From contig NZ_FOMK01000014.1 of assembly GCF_900112615.1 (NCBI RefSeq), forward strand, positions 124,001-188,000: 64,000 nt of DNA, given 5' to 3'. Positions 16,191-25,994 of this stretch are shown in pieces (position 1 is the first letter of the stretch; each line of letters opens with the position of its first letter). Position numbers and translations under genes: made by a program. A model generated the notes under the pieces. It saw only the letters and a list, made by a program, of their open reading frames with translations, made no database searches and was not told where the DNA came from. The DNA comes from Chitinophaga sp. CF118 (GTDB lineage: Bacteria > Bacteroidota > Bacteroidia > Chitinophagales > Chitinophagaceae).

Positions 16191-18734
16191 ATGATGAAAT
16201 CAGGATTTTACTCCAAAAGAATAGCCTGTATTCTTTGTTATAACCCATATTGTTTATTCATGCTGATGCTGATCTTTGCCAGGATAGATGGATTAAGTGC
16301 TCAATGGATGATCTCCGGCATGGTAAAAGACCTGCAGACAGAAGAACCATTGCCGTTTGCTAATGTTTATTTCAAAGGGACTGCAACAGGTACGCGTACG
16401 AATGAAAATGGCCATTTTGAACTAAGGTTCGCTGAATTACCAGCAGATAGTCTCACAGCCTCTTTGTTGGGATACACGGCTGCGATGAAACGGATAGACA
16501 GGAATAAAAAGGTGCTGGTCATAGACTTTGAACTGGGAAGAGGGGTAAACATGAAGCAATTTGTAGTAAATGCCGGCGTGAATCCGGCGTTGATAATTCT
16601 GCGTAAAGTGATCCGGGAGAAGCCAGTGCATAACATGACATCACTCGGAGATTATTCCTGTAATATTTATAACAAGATAGAGGTGGATATTGCCAATTTC
16701 AGGAAGGAAAACATTACCGGTAACAGGTGGTTGAAACCATTTGAATTTGTATTAAATAATATTGATAGCACTTCTGATGAAAAGCCTTTTCTGCCGGTGT
16801 TCCTTTCGGAAACGTATTCATCATTTTATCGTCAGCGCTCGCCGGCAAAGCAGAAGGAGGTTATCAGCGCACATCGTACATCTGGTATCAATACAAACAC
16901 TATACAGGAATACATGGGTGGTATGTATCAGCAGGTAAATGTGTATGATAACTATATCACCCTGTTCGATAAACAGTTTGTGAGTCCGGTTCATGACAAT
17001 GCCCCTTTCTTTTACAATTACAAGCTGCTGGATACTCAATACATCCGCGGAAAAAGGTGTTTCCGGATTGGATTTGTTCCCAAAAGACCAGCGGAACTTG
17101 TATTTAACGGAGAAATTTGGGTGCATGATACCTCATTTGCAATCAGCAGGATTTCGCTCCTGGCAGACAAAGAGGCTAATATCAATTTCATAAGCAGATT
17201 GTCCGTAGTACAGGAATTTACACAGCAAACAGATAGTGTATGGTTCCTCTCAAAAGATAAAATGATAGCGGATATAAATCCCCCCGGCAAAAAGATGCCT
17301 CATTTGATAGGACGCAGGAGCTTATGGTATGACAGTATATTTTTCAATAACCCGGCAATAGCCAGTGTGATAGCAAGGCAAACGCAGGAAGCTGTAGTAG
17401 AAACTGCATTGCGGCCGGAGGAACATATTCGGAAACACTGGGACAGTCTGCGCATGGAGCCTCTTCGCAAACATGAACAGATGGTCTACGCAATGATGGA
17501 TACACTTAAAACTATTCCGTTATTCCGCACTTATACCAATACGGTAAAATTCCTGGCTACTGGTAAAAAAGAATACGGACCATTGGAAATAGGCCCTGTA
17601 TATCGCATGTTTAGTATGAATCAGTTGGAAGGCAAAAGATTACGTGTTGATCTTGCCACTACCCCCGTTTTTAACCGGTATCTGCGTTTCAAAGGTCACC
17701 TGGCCTATGGCGTGGATGATGTAGCCTTTAAAGGGCATATTTCCGCATTGTGGCTGTTATCCAGGTCTCCGCGTTCTTATCTGCAGGCTACTTACTTACA
17801 TGAGCTCGACAATGGGGTTATACAGGATAAAGGAAAAGAGGAAGTGGGCACAGATAATATTTTCGTTATGCTGTTGCGTAAACCGGGTATCAGACAAAAA
17901 TTCCTGTTGCGGGATGAAAAGCGTTTGGAGTATTATAAGGAATGGAACGGAGGGTTCTCTGTGCAACTCAAAGGTATTCTGCAGCATTACTATCCTTTTG
18001 CGCCATTACCGGTTATTGATATAATGAAGGATGGGATACAGGATGCTATACTCAGCGATGCGGTTTCCGGCTCAATAAAACTACAATATGCACCGGGAGA
18101 GCATTTTGTGCAAGGAAAATTTGACAGGTTACTGATAAGCAGCAAATATCCTGCTTTCACGATGGGATATGAAATCGGTGTTGCCGGTAAGGGAGAGTAT
18201 GCAAGGGCATTTCATAAATTATCTGCAAGTATCTATAAAAATCATCTGCGATTAGGCATGTGGGGGAAACTGGATTTTAATGTATATGCAGGAAAAATAT
18301 GGGGTACCCTGCCATATTACCTGCTGACAGTTCATCCTGGTAATGAGATCTATTATTACAGTGATCATGGATTTAATATGATGAACCGTTTTGAATTCAT
18401 CAGTGATCAGTATGCAGGTATCTCGCTAATGCACAACCTTGGTGGAGGATTATTCAATTACATACCACTGATAAAGAAACTTAAGCTTCGACAGTTCTGG
18501 ACTGCCAAAAGTGTGATGGGAAGTCTGTCTTCCGGAAATAAGACACTGAATTTTAACCGGGGATATATGTTCCGTACACTGGAACAGGCGCCTTATACAG
18601 AAGTGGGAACGGGGGTAGATAATATTTTTAAATTCTTCCGGATAGACCTTGTATGGCGTCTTACACCACCACCTTTAACAGAGGAAAGTGGACAAAGGTT
18701 TGGCGTGTTTGGAAGTTTCAGGCTTGATTTCTAA
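16191..18734 (+). CDS. DUF5686 protein with N-terminal CarboxypepD_reg-like domain
   Basis: The 847-aa protein has a hydrophobic N-terminus (residues ~18-38) ending in SAQWMISG, a likely signal peptide. A carboxypeptidase-regulatory-like beta domain follows (TEEPLPFANVYFKGTATGTRTN is its typical start, residues ~55-130). The rest matches the DUF5686 pattern, including VNAGVNPALIILRKVIREK, and ends in the aromatic phrase FGSFRLDF, typical of an outer-membrane beta strand. DUF5686 proteins are predicted outer-membrane proteins of Bacteroidota with unknown function. It appears monocistronic. Confidence 0.87.
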   Translation: MMKSGFYSKRIACILCYNPYCLFMLMLIFARIDGLSAQWMISGMVKDLQTEEPLPFANVYFKGTATGTRTNENGHFELRFAELPADSLTASLLGYTAAMKRIDRNKKVLVIDFELGRGVNMKQFVVNAGVNPALIILRKVIREKPVHNMTSLGDYSCNIYNKIEVDIANFRKENITGNRWLKPFEFVLNNIDSTSDEKPFLPVFLSETYSSFYRQRSPAKQKEVISAHRTSGINTNTIQEYMGGMYQQVNVYDNYITLFDKQFVSPVHDNAPFFYNYKLLDTQYIRGKRCFRIGFVPKRPAELVFNGEIWVHDTSFAISRISLLADKEANINFISRLSVVQEFTQQTDSVWFLSKDKMIADINPPGKKMPHLIGRRSLWYDSIFFNNPAIASVIARQTQEAVVETALRPEEHIRKHWDSLRMEPLRKHEQMVYAMMDTLKTIPLFRTYTNTVKFLATGKKEYGPLEIGPVYRMFSMNQLEGKRLRVDLATTPVFNRYLRFKGHLAYGVDDVAFKGHISALWLLSRSPRSYLQATYLHELDNGVIQDKGKEEVGTDNIFVMLLRKPGIRQKFLLRDEKRLEYYKEWNGGFSVQLKGILQHYYPFAPLPVIDIMKDGIQDAILSDAVSGSIKLQYAPGEHFVQGKFDRLLISSKYPAFTMGYEIGVAGKGEYARAFHKLSASIYKNHLRLGMWGKLDFNVYAGKIWGTLPYYLLTVHPGNEIYYYSDHGFNMMNRFEFISDQYAGISLMHNLGGGLFNYIPLIKKLKLRQFWTAKSVMGSLSSGNKTLNFNRGYMFRTLEQAPYTEVGTGVDNIFKFFRIDLVWRLTPPPLTEESGQRFGVFGSFRLDF

Positions 18735-19356
18735 TAAATTTTCCATCGGAGGTTAGGTGCTGACAATGACTTGATATTTTGAGGCGCTGTCCTGAATTTC
18801 GATTGTAGATGGTTTTTATGTTGGTAATCTTTTAGCTTTCAAAACGGAAACCCAGGTAATTATGATGAGTGTGGAAGATCCTATTGAAGTAGAGAATGAT
18901 CAACATTTGGAAATAATGTCTAATGATTGCTGCTGTGTAACTATTTTTTTGGCAATGGAGGTTATTATTTGGAAAGGAATCTCCAGATTATTTCGATGTT
19001 TCCAAATGCTTATTGTATCAAATACACAAAGAATGGATCACCAGCTCACCCATTATATTTACCCAAAAATCTGAAGCCTGTAATATTTACTTATTAAGTA
19101 ATCTCAAAACTTATTTTTTGTTTAAAATAGAGACTGTATGTCCAGAGTATTAATAGTTTATACCCGGAGATTAACAAAAAAATTTGTGATTGAATTTATT
19201 ATTTCCTTACATTCGTAAAACGAAACCAAAATTAGAAAAAACCTTGGAGCAGGCTTGGTGATCAACATCATCGCTGCTCTTTTTTGTTACCCAATTGCAT
19301 GCTCGCTTCCCCATTTAAAAATTAGGTGCTAATTTGTTAATCATTCATTTAGTTAA
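18735..19356. other. intergenic region before the Rpn-type gene
   Basis: No convincing gene was found in about 620 bases. A weak hairpin with a T run (GAGCAG...CTGCTC then T7) at 19247-19286 may terminate transcription or attenuate the downstream nuclease gene. Confidence 0.4.
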
Positions 19357-20244
19357 ATGGAAGAAATTATTATAGACCTGAAGCAGGCAAATAAATATGA
19401 TAAGATTGTGAAGGAAAATATGGAATCCGTATTGCCTGTTTTTATAAAGGGGGTCCTGAATTTAGATGTTTCTGAAAGCCGTGAAATGCCGGATGATCTG
19501 CAGTACACAAAGGAAAGGAAACCGGATGTACTTAAGAGAATAACAGACCGGAAAAACCGTACGTTTATCTTGCATGTAGAATGGCAATCTCAGAATGATA
19601 AAAACATGGCATATCGCATGGCGGAATATGCTGTGATGCTGTATCGTAAATACCGTATACCAGTTAAACAATTTGTAATTTTTATAGGGAAGGGCGCCGT
19701 TACTATGAAGACTACAATTAAGCACAAGAATTTAAGATTCTGGTATAAGATAATTCCGTTGAATAAAATTGATTATAAATTTTTTCTGCAATCAGAAGAT
19801 CCTGAAGTAAAAGTATTTGCAATTTTAGCTAACTTCGGAAATGATGATATAGAGACGGCTTTAGGGAATATTTTGAAGGAGATCCGTGCCACTGCTGATG
19901 GGGATTTAGCAGAGGAGAAGCATAATAATCAGCTGCGTGTCTTAGCGCAATTATGTAATGACAATGTTAAACTTAAACTAGAGCATATGATATCAACAAG
20001 AACATTTTTCAAGGTAAAAGAAGATGTGTTTTATAGGGTAGGGAGAAGAGAAGGGAGAGAGGAAGGAAAAATGGAAGGAAGAGAAGAAGGTAAAATGGAA
20101 GGGAAAGTGGAAGGTGAGGTGGAAACGCAAAAGCAAACGGCTATCAGGATGAATGAACTTGGATTTGCTTCAGAATTAATTTCTCAAGTGCTAAGTATTC
20201 CTATTCATGAAGTAGAGAAAATTATAAGTGAGGCCGGAAAGTAA
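19357..20244 (+). CDS. Rpn-family PD-(D/E)XK nuclease/putative transposase
   Basis: The 295-aa protein has the Rpn-like nuclease core in residues ~1-150. The catalytic signature is an aspartate in RKPDVLKRI and the E-x-Q phrase in FILHVEWQSQ. The C-terminus contains a charged glycine-glutamate repeat (REEGKMEG-type units, residues ~228-255) and a final ~35-residue helical tail. Known: Rpn (PDDEXK_2) proteins promote RecA-independent recombination and recent work links some to phage defence. The repeated tail is typical and prone to length change. It stands alone. Confidence 0.85.
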   Translation: MEEIIIDLKQANKYDKIVKENMESVLPVFIKGVLNLDVSESREMPDDLQYTKERKPDVLKRITDRKNRTFILHVEWQSQNDKNMAYRMAEYAVMLYRKYRIPVKQFVIFIGKGAVTMKTTIKHKNLRFWYKIIPLNKIDYKFFLQSEDPEVKVFAILANFGNDDIETALGNILKEIRATADGDLAEEKHNNQLRVLAQLCNDNVKLKLEHMISTRTFFKVKEDVFYRVGRREGREEGKMEGREEGKMEGKVEGEVETQKQTAIRMNELGFASELISQVLSIPIHEVEKIISEAGK

Positions 20245-20297
20245 CCGACTTACTGCATTAAGGGGATATTAGTAGCGAATGACGAAGTGAAAATATA

Positions 20298-21239
20298 TCA
20301 CACTAACAACTGTTTCTCCTTTTCACGATGTTGCTTAGGGGTTATTCCAGTATACCGTTTAAAGAAACGGGTAAAGTAAGAAGGATCTTCAAAATTAAAT
20401 AAGAAACAAATCTCCGCTATACTCAGTTGTGTGTGGATCAGCAACTGCGAGGCCTCTTTAATAATCCTTTCCCGGATAAGTGTGCCTGGCGTTTTGCCGG
20501 AAATCAGTCTGACAGTATCATTCAGATGATTCTGAGAAACGTTCAGAAGCCTGGCATATTCTCCCAGGCTTCTGAACGTGGTAGCTTTAAGCTTCTGAAG
20601 TGTCTCGAAATCTTTTTCGAACAATTTGGTAAAGGTAGTTGTGAGACGTAGCCCTGCATTGCTATTGTCGTAGATACAGGGGGAAGCATATATCCCTTGT
20701 GATTTCTTCAGAATGATGGTAAGAAAGGCTTTAATGATATCCTGTCGCTGCAGACTATCACCATTGAATTCCTCTTCTATCTCCCGGAAATAATTATTGA
20801 AATATTGTAATTGTGTTTCGTCCAGGTGTAAGACGGCATTGCCGCCGATCTTAAAAAATGGATAGGAAGATAAATCATCCTGTTGCAGAAAATCCGAAGT
20901 AAAAATGCAAAACCATCCAGCATGATTATCTACAAGCGATTGCCAGGAAGTAATCATACCGGGAGATACAAAACATAACATACCCGGTTTCAGGTAGTAT
21001 TCCTGCGTACCGAAAGTTTTGATTCCTTCTCCACCGGTAATTAAATTGATCATGTAGAAATCCAGCCGGTTGGGAGGAATGATTTCCCTGCATTTGAAAT
21101 GATAATCATCTCTGCGATGAATCTCAAAATGTGATACTCTACTACGGCGGGCAGTATCATTACTAGCATCTACCTCAAAGTATTTATCCTTAAAACTCTC
21201 GGTAGTATATGTTGGAATATGTTTACCGTCTGATTTCAT
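20298..21239 (-). CDS. AraC-family transcriptional regulator
   Basis: The 313-aa protein has an N-terminal cupin-like sensor domain and two C-terminal helix-turn-helix motifs: SLGEYARLLNVSQNHLNDTV and the second ending with FEDPSYFTRFFKRYTGITPK. The start overlaps the stop of the upstream epimerase gene by 4 bases (ATGA), so they are translationally coupled. It probably regulates this two-gene operon in response to a small ligand; this is inferred. Confidence 0.88.
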   Translation of the reverse strand: MKSDGKHIPTYTTESFKDKYFEVDASNDTARRSRVSHFEIHRRDDYHFKCREIIPPNRLDFYMINLITGGEGIKTFGTQEYYLKPGMLCFVSPGMITSWQSLVDNHAGWFCIFTSDFLQQDDLSSYPFFKIGGNAVLHLDETQLQYFNNYFREIEEEFNGDSLQRQDIIKAFLTIILKKSQGIYASPCIYDNSNAGLRLTTTFTKLFEKDFETLQKLKATTFRSLGEYARLLNVSQNHLNDTVRLISGKTPGTLIRERIIKEASQLLIHTQLSIAEICFLFNFEDPSYFTRFFKRYTGITPKQHREKEKQLLV

Positions 21240-22126
21240 ATATACTCAAAGATAGAATTATATATTGGTTGCCATCCCACCATAGCCCTGGCTTTATTCG
21301 CACTACACCTGCTATTGGCTCCCAGTCCGAAGTTGGCCATTTCAGGTCCCCAGTAAGCAACGGCTTCATCCATAGAAATAGAAGCAGCTGTATTCCCTTT
21401 TCCCAGTTTTTTGCTGATAGCCTGTGCTATTTCTTTAAAACTGGCCTGTCCGTTCTCAACATAAAAAAGAGAGCCTGCAGTTGCCTTTTCCAATACATCA
21501 ACATATAACTGTGCTGTATCCACAACATGTACATTAGACCAGATACTTTCGCCTTTTTCAATGTGAATACCAATGCCTTTTTCTTTGGATAATTTCCAGA
21601 GGTAAGGAATTTGAATACTCTCTTTGTGAAGGCCCAACCCTTCACCATATATCATCGTAGGTACTATCACGATCGAACGGATGCCTTCAGTGGCAGACCG
21701 GAGCACATGGTTGTTTAAACCCACCCAGGATACTCTTTCTAAAACAGGGTCTAAAGGGAAATCTTCCGTATGAATAAAGCCAGATTTTTCGCCCTTATCT
21801 TTTTTACCTAAAATACTGGAACCTGATGTATGGATCAACGTTTTGCCGGTACCTTTTAATGCGTCAATAAAAGTATCGATAGGGAAGGTGTCTGCAGTAC
21901 TGGCAGTATGAATCACTGCATCAGCGGCTAATGCTTCTTTCTTCAATAATGTGGCATTATCTATCGAGCCAATTACTGCTCTTACTCCCTGTGCTTCCAG
22001 CGCAGCTGCCAGTTCCGGCTTACGAATCAATCCTGCTACTTCATAACCTTTCTTTACTAATAAGTGTGCTATAGTACCGCCAATATAACCATTGGCTCCT
22101 GTCAGGAAAACTTTCTTAATTGTCAT
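21236..22126 (-). CDS. NAD(P)-dependent epimerase/extended SDR
   Basis: The 296-aa protein begins with a Rossmann motif GANGYIGG (GxxGxxG) at residues 10-17 and has extended-SDR features such as HTSGSSILG. The usual catalytic YxxxK is not obvious, which places it with atypical reductases. It lies upstream of and overlaps the AraC gene. The role may be reduction of a small carbonyl substrate, with induction through AraC. The substrate is unknown. Confidence 0.82.
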   Translation of the reverse strand: MTIKKVFLTGANGYIGGTIAHLLVKKGYEVAGLIRKPELAAALEAQGVRAVIGSIDNATLLKKEALAADAVIHTASTADTFPIDTFIDALKGTGKTLIHTSGSSILGKKDKGEKSGFIHTEDFPLDPVLERVSWVGLNNHVLRSATEGIRSIVIVPTMIYGEGLGLHKESIQIPYLWKLSKEKGIGIHIEKGESIWSNVHVVDTAQLYVDVLEKATAGSLFYVENGQASFKEIAQAISKKLGKGNTAASISMDEAVAYWGPEMANFGLGANSRCSANKARAMVGWQPIYNSIFEYI

Positions 22127-22211
22127 TGGTTCTTATTTAGAAGAACAAAGTTCGACCGTACGGCAACGTAACTATAGACACTTTCTCGGAGAAAATGGTA
22201 CTTTATACAGA

Positions 22212-22598
22212 TTACTCAGGATTACACACCTCACAATGCTTGCAGGCTTTCCAGTTCTTTACATGTGCTGTGATAATAAAAACAGCACCCACTATTTTCA
22301 GTCCCATCTCTAGCGGTTTGAAAGAAACAAAATTGCCTGCCATCATCATCACTAATCCCATGAAGAAATAAACAACGAGATTTTTCTTATGATGAAGTTT
22401 TTTATATCCCCGCCAGATAGCCCATCCGCCAACACTCATGGATACAAGTAGCGTAAGCCCTTCCAGGTAAGGATTTTCCAATATTTCTATACCGAATAAT
22501 GTAACCGTAGTGAAGATGACAGGAAGTAATACACAATGTATAGCACAGGCTAATGATGCTCCGATGCCAATGGCATCCCAGTTAATATTGGTTCGCAT
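22212..22598 (-). CDS. MerC-family membrane protein
   Basis: This protein is 128 aa from the start MRTNINWD. A longer frame begins nine codons upstream, but this start follows the promoter with a normal leader. It has four predicted membrane helices and the MerC hallmark of a cysteine pair region in the first helix (SLACAIHCVLLPV). It ends in a Cys-rich tail (KACKHCEVCNPE), a likely metal-binding site. MerC proteins move mercury or related metals; in Bacteroidota, MerC homologues often accompany zinc regulators. An operator-like repeat overlaps its promoter. Confidence 0.85.
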   Translation of the reverse strand: MRTNINWDAIGIGASLACAIHCVLLPVIFTTVTLFGIEILENPYLEGLTLLVSMSVGGWAIWRGYKKLHHKKNLVVYFFMGLVMMMAGNFVSFKPLEMGLKIVGAVFIITAHVKNWKACKHCEVCNPE

Positions 22599-22638
22599 AT
22601 TTATCAGTTTTGTCGCCCTCGGCATTAAAGGAGGACGA

Positions 22639-22675
22639 CAAAGATATATAAATGAACTATTGTTGCAAAAACAAT
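22639..22675 (-). promoter_or_regulatory. MerC gene promoter with overlapping operator
   Basis: Read leftward, TTTG (22669-22666), exactly 19 bases, then TATCTTTG (22646-22639) form a perfect Bacteroidota promoter. A perfect inverted repeat ATTGTT-N5-AACAAT (22659-22675) covers the TTTG element, as expected for a repressor site. A Fur/Zur-type regulator is inferred, not shown. Confidence 0.65.
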
Positions 22676-22676
22676 C

Positions 22677-23258
22677 TTACACTTCGTTCAAGTGTTTAGT
22701 GCAGTTGTATAGTTCGCAGTCCCAGAGATTGTCTTTGATATTGAAGCGGGTAACGGAGGTGTTTTTGAGATGTTCTGTGATAGTGAGAGTAGGGGCCAGT
22801 TTACGTAACAGGTGACGGATAAAGCTGCCATGACTAACGATGAGGATATGTTTTCCGGCATGTTCTTCCAGCAGGTCATCTATAAAGGCGAGGCCCCGGT
22901 TGCATACGGCTATTTCTGTTTCCATGCCCAGTTCCAGCTGTCGCCAGTCGGCACCCCATTTAACGATCCTTTCTTCTTCGGAAGTGCCTTCTGTTTGTCC
23001 GCCGGATACTTCTCTGAGACGTTCATCCTGGAAGAAGTCGGGGATACCAAGCTGTGCGGCTATGATCTCGCCGGTTTGCCTGGCTCTGGATAAATGGCTG
23101 GAATATACGAGGTCCCAATGTTCGTCGGAGAGGCGTAAACCCAGCTTTTGAGCCTGCATGATCCCTTCTGCGTCAAGAGGAATATCAGTGCTTCCCTGCA
23201 TTCTACCTTCTTTATTCCATGCGGTACTTCCGTGACGGATAAGGGCAATACGTGTCAT
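22677..23258 (-). CDS. histidine phosphatase family protein
   Basis: The 193-aa protein has the phosphohistidine motif LIRHGSTAWN (H9), an arginine/glutamate-rich middle (SSHLSRARQTGEI) and the second catalytic histidine in IVSHGSFIR. The size fits the cofactor-independent PhoE/CobC-like branch. Such enzymes remove phosphate from small metabolites; the substrate is unclear. It lies upstream of MerC in the same direction, but MerC has its own promoter. Confidence 0.88.
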   Translation of the reverse strand: MTRIALIRHGSTAWNKEGRMQGSTDIPLDAEGIMQAQKLGLRLSDEHWDLVYSSHLSRARQTGEIIAAQLGIPDFFQDERLREVSGGQTEGTSEEERIVKWGADWRQLELGMETEIAVCNRGLAFIDDLLEEHAGKHILIVSHGSFIRHLLRKLAPTLTITEHLKNTSVTRFNIKDNLWDCELYNCTKHLNEV

Positions 23259-23317
23259 AAATGCTCTAAAACGATTGATTCGCAGTAAAGATAAGCAGGG
23301 GAAGGCAGGATTTATAG

Positions 23318-23983
23318 CTAAAGTAGTTCCGTTTCGCTAATAATATTATGTTTCAGGGCAAATACAACGACGCCGGCAGTGTTTTTAACATTCATCTTTT
23401 CGAGAATTCGGGTACGGTGTCCTTCTACAGTACGTTTGCTGAGGAAGATTTTATCGCCTATCTGCTGAGCAGTAAACTGCTGGCATATCAGCCGGATGAT
23501 CTCTATTTCTCTTTCAGTAAAGGAAGGCGGTTGTTCCCTGGAAGGATTAAACCGGCTTTTACAAATCAAGGTGGCCAGCCTGGCAGAGGTTTGCTTACAG
23601 TAGAAGATATTATCGCCATATACACAGGTGATAGCTTCAATGATCTCCTGTTTGTCGGCATTTTTAAGCAGGTAACCTTTGGCGCCGGCTTCCAGCATTT
23701 CTACTATCAGTTCTTCTTCGTCAAACATAGACAGCGCAATGATCTTGCTGCTGGCATTTCTTTGTAGTAAAGCCCGTGTAGCTGTGATTCCATCCATCAA
23801 TGGCATTTTCAGATCAGTCATGATCACATCTGCTTCCACAGTATCTAATAATTCAAGGAGTTCACGGCCATTTCCAGCCTGACCTACCAGTACAATATTT
23901 GGTTGTCTGGAAAGCATCAATGCTAATCCATCACGGAAAATTTCATGATCATCAGCAATCACTAATCGGATGTCGTGATTCAT
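23318..23983 (-). CDS. NarL/LuxR-type response regulator
   Basis: The 221-aa protein has a receiver domain with acidic DDHE at residues 11-14 and phosphoacceptor D57 in IMTDLKMP, then a LuxR-type HTH (FTEREIEIIRLICQQFTAQQIGDKIF...RTVEGHR). It is the last gene of an operon with a lipoprotein, a membrane protein and a NarX-like kinase, so that kinase is its likely partner. Confidence 0.93.
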   Translation of the reverse strand: MNHDIRLVIADDHEIFRDGLALMLSRQPNIVLVGQAGNGRELLELLDTVEADVIMTDLKMPLMDGITATRALLQRNASSKIIALSMFDEEELIVEMLEAGAKGYLLKNADKQEIIEAITCVYGDNIFYCKQTSARLATLICKSRFNPSREQPPSFTEREIEIIRLICQQFTAQQIGDKIFLSKRTVEGHRTRILEKMNVKNTAGVVVFALKHNIISETELL

Positions 23984-24043
23984 TTAGATTAAATGTTGGG
24001 GTAAGAAGTGGCTCTCAATAAATTATATGGCCATAAATATACG

Positions 24044-24784
24044 TCATCCCGCTGGTATTTGAATGAAATAGTTGGTTCCCTGACCTGGGACAGAATCGAT
24101 GGACAGTGAACCATTAAGGATATCCGTGCGTATAGCCAGGCTTTTCATTCCCAGCCCTGTAGATTCCATTTTCATCTTTTTTACATCAAAGCCAATCCCG
24201 TTTTCTTTTACCAACACCAGGAAAAAACCGTTTTCCCGGCTCAGTACTATCTGTAATTGAGTAGCTTTTGCGTGTTTGAGCGTATTATGGGTTATTTCCT
24301 GAATGATTCTGAATACGTGAATCTCTTTTTCCTGCGGTATGTCAATTTTTCCGGCTGTGCGAAAATGAATGTTTAGTAGTTGCTTATCGGATATTTGTTT
24401 GATAAATTCATGAAGAGCTTCCGTTAAACCTTTGCGCTCCAGGGTTGCTGGCAACAGGTTATGAGAGATCTGCCGGAGGCTGCGGATTACTTCATCAATA
24501 TATCTGCCCGACTTTTCAATGATCTGCTGATCATGCTCATCCGTTACATGAATACTGTGGATATTTAGTTTGATGGTGGAAAGGAGAGGGCCCATGCTAT
24601 CATGCAGATCTGCTGCCATACGTTTACGTTCATTTTCCAGGATGGTGATTTCTGCCACTATCCGTTCCCGTTGTAGCTGGATATACCTGCGATGATAAAG
24701 AATGATAGACACCACAAAGAAGATAATGATGATGGCAATCAGCAAGGAAATGAAGACGGTCGTAAAGAAAATTTTGTCGATCAT
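24044..24784 (-). CDS. HisKA_3-type sensor histidine kinase
   Basis: The 246-aa kinase has one N-terminal membrane helix (residues ~5-30), then a HisKA_3 dimerisation region with phosphoacceptor H61 in ADLHDSMGPLL and an HATPase domain (ending GLGMKSLAIRTDILNGSLSI). There is no large extracellular sensor domain, so sensing may depend on a partner. The 7-helix membrane protein encoded 35 bases upstream is a candidate. Confidence 0.92.
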   Translation of the reverse strand: MIDKIFFTTVFISLLIAIIIIFFVVSIILYHRRYIQLQRERIVAEITILENERKRMAADLHDSMGPLLSTIKLNIHSIHVTDEHDQQIIEKSGRYIDEVIRSLRQISHNLLPATLERKGLTEALHEFIKQISDKQLLNIHFRTAGKIDIPQEKEIHVFRIIQEITHNTLKHAKATQLQIVLSRENGFFLVLVKENGIGFDVKKMKMESTGLGMKSLAIRTDILNGSLSIDSVPGQGTNYFIQIPAG

Positions 24785-24819
24785 GGGGTATCATTTTGAG
24801 GCCTGGCCTGCGGGGTATG

Positions 24820-25485
24820 CTATGCATCAAAATGTTTGTTAAAGTAATATTCCTCCTTAACGGGAATATAGAGAACGGCTATAGCATAGATCAAATTTAC
24901 AAAACCATTGATATAATTAAACATAAAAATGATCTTTAACGGTACAGCGGAAGAATCAGTTCCTACAAAGTAAGAGGCTTCATAAATGATCTGGTAAATG
25001 AAGAAGGTGATAAATCCCAGGCACACCAGGAAACGGGAATTTTTCAGCAGGTTCTTATTATCCCTGACAATCATGAAGTTAATCTCATTAATACTGAGCA
25101 ACACCACTATAAAAGCATAAGCTACCCGGAACATCGGACTGAAAGCTTCTATCTTATTAAATACCAGGTTCTCTGTTATCCATAAAGAGGCCAGTCCGCC
25201 CACAAGGCCAATGAACAGAACACGTTTCCTTTTCAGGAAACCCCATATATAGAACTGGTAAAGAATCACCATAGATTCTGCCAGTCCGTAAAGATTAAAA
25301 GGAACTGCATTACTTGTATCAAGTTCTTTGATACAGATATAACTGATTGTTTCAGAAATAAAAGCCAGTGCCAGTAGTAGAAGAAAGGGCTGAAAGCTGG
25401 CAACAGTTCTGTTGAAGCGGATCAGCCCTATCAATAATGGAATAAGAACAGTCTGGCTTACCAGGAAAGCGCCTATTGTATTCAT
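24820..25485 (-). CDS. seven-helix membrane protein of unknown function
   Basis: This 221-aa protein is mostly hydrophobic, with about seven predicted membrane helices and no recognised domain. The start overlaps the upstream lipoprotein stop by 4 bases and the kinase follows 35 bases later. This location suggests that it is a membrane sensor or accessory of the two-component system. That is inference. Confidence 0.8.
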   Translation of the reverse strand: MNTIGAFLVSQTVLIPLLIGLIRFNRTVASFQPFLLLLALAFISETISYICIKELDTSNAVPFNLYGLAESMVILYQFYIWGFLKRKRVLFIGLVGGLASLWITENLVFNKIEAFSPMFRVAYAFIVVLLSINEINFMIVRDNKNLLKNSRFLVCLGFITFFIYQIIYEASYFVGTDSSAVPLKIIFMFNYINGFVNLIYAIAVLYIPVKEEYYFNKHFDA

Positions 25486-25994
25486 TTAGTTTCTACAGTT
25501 TTACAGAGAGGAGGGCACCTTTGACCACTTTCCATTGCCTGGGCACCACCTTGGGCGGTTGCACTGGAAATACCGGGTACGCTCACGGCCCTGTTGCCAG
25601 GAATGAGGGTTACCTGGATGTCTACGCCGGCAGAATCAACTGGTAGCAATACAAAGCGCACCTGGCCTTTTTCGTCCCTGCCCAGGTAAATACGCAGATT
25701 TTTGGCACCTTTTGCATTCAGAAGTGCGGCAAGAGCATCCCTGTTGAACAGTTCTGCATCAGGGAGGTTAAAAGCGCTGTCCAGGTATTTGCCGGGAATC
25801 CTGGCGTACAACTCTTTTTTTGCATCCTGGAAACCATTTTTCAGACTTTCAGCTTCTTCCATTGAAATTACATGTCTGCTGGCTTTCACCGCATCAAAAG
25901 GAATTTTAAAATCACCTTGGGGAGGGGTACACTGAGAAAAGACCAAAACCAGGATGATGGGGAGGAGGATATTACGAATAGAATTCTGGTTCAT
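25482..25994 (-). CDS. predicted lipoprotein upstream of a two-component system
   Basis: This protein is 170 aa from the start MNQNSIRNILL. A longer frame exists 14 codons upstream, but the lipobox LVLVFSQC sits correctly only behind this start. After the lipid-modified cysteine no known domain was recognised. A beta segment (KNLRIYLGRDEKGQVRFVLL) is conspicuous. It is the first gene of the four-gene operon and probably sits on the membrane surface. A sensor-accessory role is possible. Confidence 0.75.
   Translation of the reverse strand: MNQNSIRNILLPIILVLVFSQCTPPQGDFKIPFDAVKASRHVISMEEAESLKNGFQDAKKELYARIPGKYLDSAFNLPDAELFNRDALAALLNAKGAKNLRIYLGRDEKGQVRFVLLPVDSAGVDIQVTLIPGNRAVSVPGISSATAQGGAQAMESGQRCPPLCKTVETK

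Noticed and set aside
18862-19074. 70-codon open frame between DUF5686 and Rpn genes
   Set aside because: No recognisable domain, odd composition and no promoter-like sequence; probably noncoding.
19357-20244. Rpn gene as an active transposon
   Set aside because: No terminal inverted repeats or target duplications were found around it.
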